The notes below the pieces were generated by a model, which worked only from the letters and a program-made list of their open reading frames with translations, did no database searches and was not told the DNA's origin. From contig JAUXIQ010000049.1 of assembly GCA_030620925.1 (NCBI GenBank), positions 1 through 9,395 on the forward strand: 9,395 bases of DNA, in the 5' to 3' direction. The stretch comes from JAUXIQ01 sp030620925 [NCBI: Nitrospinota bacterium] (GTDB taxonomy: Bacteria > JAUXIQ01). How positions within the stretch are numbered: position 1 is the first letter of the stretch; each line of letters opens with the position of its first letter. Made by a program: the position numbers and the translations under genes. This document shows, piece after piece, positions 6,249-9,395 of this stretch.

Positions 6249-6566
6249 TTACCGTCCCAGGAACCTGGTGAAGCGCTTCAACTGGGAGGTGGTTTGGGCG
6301 ATCTCTTTTATGCTGTCCAGTTCAGGTATATCATCAAGTCCTTTTTTTATTTCATCCAGTGGGTTCAGGCTCTGAGCATCTTCATCTTTCCCGGCGGATT
6401 TTACGACGTCGACTTCATTTTTCACCTGCTGGACGTTTTCCTTTATCCCTCTGATGCTCTTACCCAGTTTTTTACCAGCCTCCGATGGGCTTCTGCCGGA
6501 CAGCATGAAAAAGACCACGACTACGACGCCCACCACCAGCATTTCCTGAGGGCCCATTCCGAACAT
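6249..6566 (-). CDS. tatA: Sec-independent (twin-arginine) protein translocase subunit TatA
   Basis: The predicted 105-residue protein has TatA/TatE layout: a short N-terminus with MFGMGPQE, one transmembrane helix (about residues 8-22, rich in Val), a hinge, and an amphipathic helix (about 26-45, SEAGKKLGKSIRGIKENV). A charged, probably flexible tail follows. TatA oligomers form the pore through which TatC delivers folded proteins with twin-arginine signals. The hinge reads FFMLSGRSP rather than the common LLFGPKKLP, so the usual FG pair is altered. An upstream ATG at 6581 is in frame, but it overlaps the GGAGG that stands 8 nt before the ATG at 6566, so the latter is chosen. No tatC is in the window. 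TatB and TatA are hard to separate by sequence; the length and start favour TatA. Confidence 0.88.
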   Translation of the reverse strand: MFGMGPQEMLVVGVVVVVFFMLSGRSPSEAGKKLGKSIRGIKENVQQVKNEVDVVKSAGKDEDAQSLNPLDEIKKGLDDIPELDSIKEIAQTTSQLKRFTRFLGR

Positions 6567-6612
6567 ATATGAAACCTCCATGTTCCGATTGCAAATTCCT
6601 TAACGTTATACT

Positions 6613-6642
6613 AATATATCATACGTAAACGGACTTCCTCAA
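6613..6642 (-). promoter_or_regulatory. Candidate tatA promoter
   Basis: On the minus strand TTGAGG (6637-6642) and TATATT (6613-6618) are 18 nt apart in an AT-rich stretch, giving a leader of about 40 nt before the ATG at 6566. Other -10-like hexamers (TATGAT, TATAAC) overlap the area, so the exact element is uncertain. Confidence 0.3.
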
Positions 6643-6738
6643 ACTTTTTTACCTTACGCTGTTCGAGGCGGTATCAGTCTTACATCGAAATCCCGATATG
6701 GGTGGATATAAATCTTGCTGATTGGATTGGAAAATGGG

Positions 6739-6786
6739 TCGGGCCTGTTTTCCCTACCCGAAGCTCTTTTAAAGCGAGCCTTTTTT
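6739..6786 (+). terminator. Possible attenuator: two short hairpins followed by a T-run
   Basis: TCGGG (6739-6743) pairs with CCCGA (6757-6761). Directly after it, 6763-6766 plus 6768-6769 pair with 6773-6774 plus 6776-6779 (GCTC with GAGC, one mismatch), followed by C and six T residues (6781-6786). This resembles a weak intrinsic terminator. There is no plus-strand gene it would serve upstream except a distant one beyond tatA. If transcription starts before it, it would act as an attenuator in the leader of the downstream FBP aldolase/phosphatase gene. Short stems make this speculative. Confidence 0.3.
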
Positions 6787-6812
6787 ACGAATTCTGATGG
6801 CTGAAATTTTGT

Positions 6813-6858
6813 CCCGCCCCTGCGGTTCACTTGAGCCGCGTACAGGGTTTTAGGCGGG
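6813..6858 (+). promoter_or_regulatory. Nested three-helix hairpin in the leader of the FBP aldolase/phosphatase gene
   Basis: CCCGC (6813-6817) pairs with GCGGG (6854-6858), CCCT (6818-6821) with AGGG (6844-6847), and GCGGTTC (6822-6828) with GAGCCGC (6833-6839, one GU) around a four-base loop. Small internal bulges separate the helices. It ends 73 nt before the start codon. It does not match a riboswitch class I can recognise. Cis-regulatory RNA is an inference from position and pairing only. Confidence 0.38.
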
Positions 6859-6931
6859 GGATTCGCTGGATTCTAACGGTTCACGGCGAAAAAGGGCCAT
6901 TGCCCGGAGCAGATGCACAGGGAGGTGCTTA

Positions 6932-8038
6932 ATGGCAGCAGAAAAGATTACCCTCAGCATTATAAAGGCTGATGTAGGCGGATACGTGGGACACACCACC
7001 ATGCACCCCGATTTGATGAATCGCGCTGAGGAATGCCTCCAGGAAGCTCTGGATAAGGGGATGTTGGTGGATTTCAAGGTCATGCACTGCGGAGACGACC
7101 TGGAGCTCATCATCACTCATAAGCGAGGGGAAGAGGACGAGGAAATCCATCAACTGGCCTGGGATACCTTCGTAAGCTGCACGGAAGTGGCCAAGACGCT
7201 CAAGCTCTACGGCGCCGGGCAGGACCTCCTTTCAGACGCCTTCAGCGGCAACATCAAGGGCCTGGGCCCGGGCTGCGCGGAAATCGAGATGGAAGAGCGC
7301 AAGAGCGAGCCGATAGTGGTGTTCATGGCCGACAAGACTTCGCCTGGAGCCTGGAACCTGCCACTCTTCCGCATGTTCGCCGATCCTTTCAATACCGCGG
7401 GGCTGGTCATCGACCCCAGCTGCCACGGCGGTTTCCGGTTCGAGGTCCTGGACGCGAAGCAGAACATGACCATCGAGCTCGATTGCCCGGGCGAAATGTA
7501 CGAACTACTGGCTTTCCTGGGCGCGCACTCCAGGTTCATGGTCAACAGGGTCTATCGCCGCAGCGACGGCGAGGTGGCCGCGGCGGCTTCCGTCCAGAAG
7601 CTGAGCTACATCGCAGGTAAATACGTTGGTAAAGACGACCCGGTGATGATAGTCCGCTCGCAGGCCGGTTTTCCGGCGCTGGGGGAAGTCCTGGAGCCCT
7701 TCGCGTTTCCCCATATTGTTGAAGGCTGGATGCGCGGCTCACACCACGGCCCCCTGATGCCGGTGGGCTTCGAGGACGCGACACCTACCCGGTTCGACGG
7801 ACCGCCCAGGGTGATCGCCGCCGGTTTCCAACTGGCTAACGGCAAGCTGGTAGGTCCCCTGGACATGTTCAAGGATATAAGCTTCGACCCCGCCCGACAA
7901 AAGGCCAACGAGATCGGGGAATATCTGCGCAGACACGGTCCTTTCGAGCCGCACAGGCTGCCTCTGGAACAGATGGAATATACCACCATGCCCGGCATCA
8001 TGGATAAGCTTAAAGACCGCTTCGTACAGAACGCTTGA
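6932..8038 (+). CDS. Bifunctional fructose-1,6-bisphosphate aldolase/phosphatase (FBPase class V)
   Basis: The predicted 368-residue protein is a full-length member of the archaeal-type family. It condenses glyceraldehyde-3-phosphate with dihydroxyacetone phosphate and then removes the 1-phosphate to give fructose-6-phosphate, making this step of gluconeogenesis effectively one-way. By register with the Sulfolobus enzyme, magnesium ligands and active-site residues are present: Asp14 and His21 (ADVGGYVGH), Asp55-Asp56 (CGDD), Asp134-Lys135 (ADKTSPGA), and Tyr231, Schiff-base Lys234, Asp235-Asp236 (YVGKDDP), with Tyr350 near the C-terminus. No catalytic residue appears lost. The enzyme is cytoplasmic. 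GGGAGGTG lies just upstream of the ATG. The gene is monocistronic, preceded by a structured leader and closed by a strong terminator at 8162-8202. The family is typical of archaea and deep-branching, often anaerobic or autotrophic bacteria. Confidence 0.96.
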   Translation: MAAEKITLSIIKADVGGYVGHTTMHPDLMNRAEECLQEALDKGMLVDFKVMHCGDDLELIITHKRGEEDEEIHQLAWDTFVSCTEVAKTLKLYGAGQDLLSDAFSGNIKGLGPGCAEIEMEERKSEPIVVFMADKTSPGAWNLPLFRMFADPFNTAGLVIDPSCHGGFRFEVLDAKQNMTIELDCPGEMYELLAFLGAHSRFMVNRVYRRSDGEVAAAASVQKLSYIAGKYVGKDDPVMIVRSQAGFPALGEVLEPFAFPHIVEGWMRGSHHGPLMPVGFEDATPTRFDGPPRVIAAGFQLANGKLVGPLDMFKDISFDPARQKANEIGEYLRRHGPFEPHRLPLEQMEYTTMPGIMDKLKDRFVQNA

Positions 8039-8161
8039 GCAGAGGCGAGCCTATCCCGATGCTCGATTAAGAAGCAGGACTTTCAGTGCGTTGGACCAGC
8101 TCAACCAATCCAACCTGCCCCTCATGGGGATGGATCAAGACTCTTATTTCGCCTTCATTAG

Positions 8162-8202
8162 ATAACAGAAGCGGGCCGCAACTGGCCCGCTTCTGTTATT
8201 TT
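8162..8202 (+). terminator. Strong intrinsic terminator of the FBP aldolase/phosphatase gene
   Basis: A perfect 16-bp stem (8162-8177 with 8184-8199; core AGCGGGCC/GGCCCGCT) has a 6-nt loop GCAACT and runs into TTATTTTAT on the plus strand. It lies 123 nt after the stop. The opposite strand lacks a U-tract after the stem, so it acts mainly on plus-strand transcription, although it also lies 23 nt past the convergent superoxide dismutase gene. Confidence 0.92.
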
Positions 8203-8224
8203 ATAATCCGTTCTGTTTATACCG

Positions 8225-8815
8225 CTACTTCAGGCGCGCTTGCACTGCTTCCCAGTCTATATTGGCGCAGAAGTCTTCTATGTACTTGGCGCGCTGGGTG
8301 GGTTTGAGGTAGACGGTGAAGGCGTGTTCCCACACGTCCATTACCAGGAGGGGATTGAAACCCACCGGGTTTCCGTCTTCGTGCAGGTTGATCCAGTGCA
8401 CGCTCAGGTTGCCGCTCACGGTGTCCTGGAAGAGGATGGTCCAGCCCACGCCGCGCATGGCTGCGGTCTTGGTGAAATGATTCTGAAAGTTGTCCCAGCC
8501 GTCAAAGGCGTTTTCGATGGCTTTTTTTATGTTGGGGGCGGCATCGGGGTTTCCGCCCTCTCCTGACAGGTTATCGAAGTAAAGCTCGTGGAGACGCATA
8601 CCGTTGTATTCGAAGCCCAGTCTGCGTATCAGCTCGCTGTATTCGGGGGTTCCGGCGTTTCCGCTCTTGACCATCTCCGCGATCTTCACGCGCAGGGTGT
8701 TGGTGTTCTTCACATAACCGGCGTAGAGCGTAAGGTGCTCGGCTATCTGATCTTCGGGGATATTTTTGAGGTCGGCCAAATCGAACTTTTTTTCTTGAAA
8801 GTGTTCTACGGGCAT
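8225..8815 (-). CDS. Fe/Mn-family superoxide dismutase, divergent subfamily
   Basis: The predicted 196-residue cytoplasmic protein converts superoxide to oxygen and hydrogen peroxide if active. The C-terminal metal motif DVWEHAFTVYL gives Asp160 and His164; His76 (LHELYF) is the second ligand. The N-terminal ligand region reads AEHLTLYAGYV (25-35) instead of the classical HHxKHHxxYV. With Tyr34 in register, His27 is one residue off the usual His26, and the gateway His30 is Leu. The NQD second-sphere glutamine of Mn enzymes is replaced by His145 (NLHED). GVGW (122-125) is kept. A longer frame reaches 8920, but GGAGG 7 nt before the ATG at 8815, and a promoter inside the longer frame, fix this start. 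It is convergent with the FBP aldolase/phosphatase gene and sits after a terminator, so it is likely monocistronic. No export signal is seen. Metal choice cannot be told. Confidence 0.9.
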   Translation of the reverse strand: MPVEHFQEKKFDLADLKNIPEDQIAEHLTLYAGYVKNTNTLRVKIAEMVKSGNAGTPEYSELIRRLGFEYNGMRLHELYFDNLSGEGGNPDAAPNIKKAIENAFDGWDNFQNHFTKTAAMRGVGWTILFQDTVSGNLSVHWINLHEDGNPVGFNPLLVMDVWEHAFTVYLKPTQRAKYIEDFCANIDWEAVQARLK

Positions 8816-8876
8816 GAGCATTCCTCCCTGCTTTAATTGACCTGATTTCAAAAAAAATTTCAACGGTTGATAATAA

Positions 8877-8905
8877 CATATATATTCAGAGTCGTAATAA
8901 ATCAA
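8877..8905 (-). promoter_or_regulatory. Candidate promoter of the superoxide dismutase gene
   Basis: On the minus strand TTGATT (8900-8905) and TATATG (8877-8882) are 17 nt apart. Transcription would start near 8870, giving a leader of about 55 nt. The elements are flanked by a 6-bp inverted repeat, GTTGAT (8866-8871) and ATCAAC (8901-8906), which could be an operator; that is a guess. The promoter starts just after the upstream terminator, as expected for an independent transcript. Confidence 0.45.
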
Positions 8906-8912
8906 CGCTCTG

Positions 8913-8971
8913 AAAAACAAAAGGCCGATCTCCGGATTTAAAATATATCCGAAAACCGGCCTTTTGTTTTT
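8913..8971 (-). terminator. Intrinsic terminator downstream of glutamine synthetase, possibly bidirectional
   Basis: A perfect 15-bp outer stem (8913-8927 with 8957-8971) has AAAACAAAAGGCCG on one arm, so a GC core is flanked by A- and U-tracts on both strands. An inner 5-bp stem (8933-8937 with 8947-8951) closes the loop. It lies 20 nt after the glutamine synthetase stop and separates that transcript from the superoxide dismutase promoter. Confidence 0.88.
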
Positions 8972-8991
8972 AAACGAAGCGGCGCTATTCT

Positions 8992-9395
8992 TTACAGGTC
9001 ATAATAGAGCGCGAACTCGTAGGGGTGAGGCCGGGTGCGTACCTGGTCCACCTCTACCGTCCGCTTGTAATCGAGCCAGGTGTCTATGACGTCCATGGTG
9101 AACACGTCGCCTTTGAGGAGAAACTCGTGGTCCTCTTCGAGGGCATTGAGCACTTCGGTGAGGCTGCCGGGGGTGGACTTAACGGCCAGGGCCTCCTGGG
9201 GTTCCAGGTCGTAGAGGTTTCGGTCTATGGGGTCGGGGGGGAGGATCTTGTTCTGTATTCCATCCAGTCCGGCCATAAGCAGAGCGGAGAAAGCCAGGTA
9301 GCCGTTGCACGAGGGATCGGGAGGACGGTATTCGATGCGCTTGGCCTTCTCGCTGCGGGAGTAGACGGGGATGCGCACGCAGGCGCTCCTGTTTC
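8992..9395 (-). CDS. glnA: Type I glutamine synthetase, C-terminal part (5' end beyond the window)
   Basis: The last 133 codons of glutamine synthetase are visible, beginning in NRSACVRIP and continuing through [20 protein letters not shown] and [13 protein letters not shown], all strongly conserved in GSI. It joins ammonia to glutamate with ATP in the cytoplasm, as a dodecamer. The Arg residues of NRSA and RIEYR belong to the nucleotide and glutamate site. NLYDL, containing the tyrosine that is adenylylated in the beta subtype (codon 9213-9211), is present, which allows but does not prove adenylylation control. The protein ends in the normal [12 protein letters not shown], so the C-terminus is intact. 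The frame is open to the right edge. A strong terminator follows the stop, so no downstream gene shares its transcript. Confidence 0.96.
   Translation of the reverse strand, partial: NRSACVRIPVYSRSEKAKRIEYRPPDPSCNGYLAFSALLMAGLDGIQNKILPPDPIDRNLYDLEPQEALAVKSTPGSLTEVLNALEEDHEFLLKGDVFTMDVIDTWLDYKRTVEVDQVRTRPHPYEFALYYDL

Larger units (their letters stand above)
6567..6931. other. 365 bp divergent intergenic region with structured leader candidates, no gene
   Basis: It lies between tatA (minus) and the FBP aldolase/phosphatase gene (plus). It contains a candidate tatA promoter (6613-6642), a short hairpin pair followed by a T-run (6739-6786) and a nested GC-rich hairpin (6813-6858), each listed separately. 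No convincing plus-strand promoter was found; the best, TTTACC at about 6649 with TATCAG 18 nt later, is weak. No open frame in the gap has a ribosome site or a recognisable product. Confidence 0.65.

Noticed and set aside
8039-8161. Small gene between the FBP aldolase/phosphatase stop and its terminator
   Set aside because: No open frame with a ribosome site and recognisable product; it reads as 3' untranslated sequence.
8816-8920. N-terminal extension of the superoxide dismutase to 8920
   Set aside because: The extension covers the candidate promoter and ribosome site, has no family similarity, and GGAGG precedes the ATG at 8815.
1-9395. CRISPR array, tRNA/rRNA gene, transposase, integrase or phage genes
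   Set aside because: No direct-repeat series, no cloverleaf or rRNA-like segment, and no mobile-element protein was seen on either strand.

Overview
The window looks like a bacterial chromosome segment from an anaerobic or micro-aerobic organism. Genes mostly have purine-rich ribosome binding sites, candidate sigma-70-type promoters can be drawn, and two strong intrinsic terminators are present. There is no rRNA or marker gene, so placement is inference. The mix of class III CoA-transferases, a bifunctional archaeal-type fructose-1,6-bisphosphate aldolase/phosphatase, a divergent Fe/Mn superoxide dismutase and a type I glutamine synthetase would fit Dehalococcoidia-like Chloroflexota or a similar deep-branching anaerobe, at low confidence.

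Left part (1-5609, all minus strand). A four-gene block reads from right to left: an HD-domain protein (5609-5040), a CaiB/BaiF CoA-transferase lacking the catalytic Asp (4997-3753), a second CaiB/BaiF CoA-transferase with the Asp (3714-2491), and a soluble fumarate-reductase-like FAD protein (2486-822). Gaps are 42, 38 and 4 bp, so it is probably one operon from a promoter near 5650-5679. After a 380 bp AT-rich, hairpin-rich gap, an enoyl-CoA hydratase-family gene (441 to beyond the left edge) follows on the same strand, probably with its own promoter. Together the genes suggest activation of an organic acid to its CoA thioester, flavin-dependent oxidation or reduction, and crotonase-type chemistry. 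The substrate is unknown. Several catalytic residues are substituted, so none of the exact reactions can be read from family membership.

Middle part (5610-6931). A divergent intergenic region separates this operon from a plus-strand FmdB-type zinc-ribbon gene. That gene converges on a minus-strand tatA gene. A 365 bp region with nested hairpins then precedes the next gene.

Right part (6932-9395). A complete FBP aldolase/phosphatase gene on the plus strand (gluconeogenesis) ends at a 16-bp-stem terminator. It converges on a minus-strand superoxide dismutase gene. Upstream of the latter are a candidate promoter, a strong terminator, and the C-terminal part of a type I glutamine synthetase that runs off the right edge.

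The most notable items are the asymmetric CoA-transferase pair, the consistent replacement of catalytic residues across the degradative block, the structured leader of the FBP aldolase/phosphatase gene, and the divergent superoxide dismutase.
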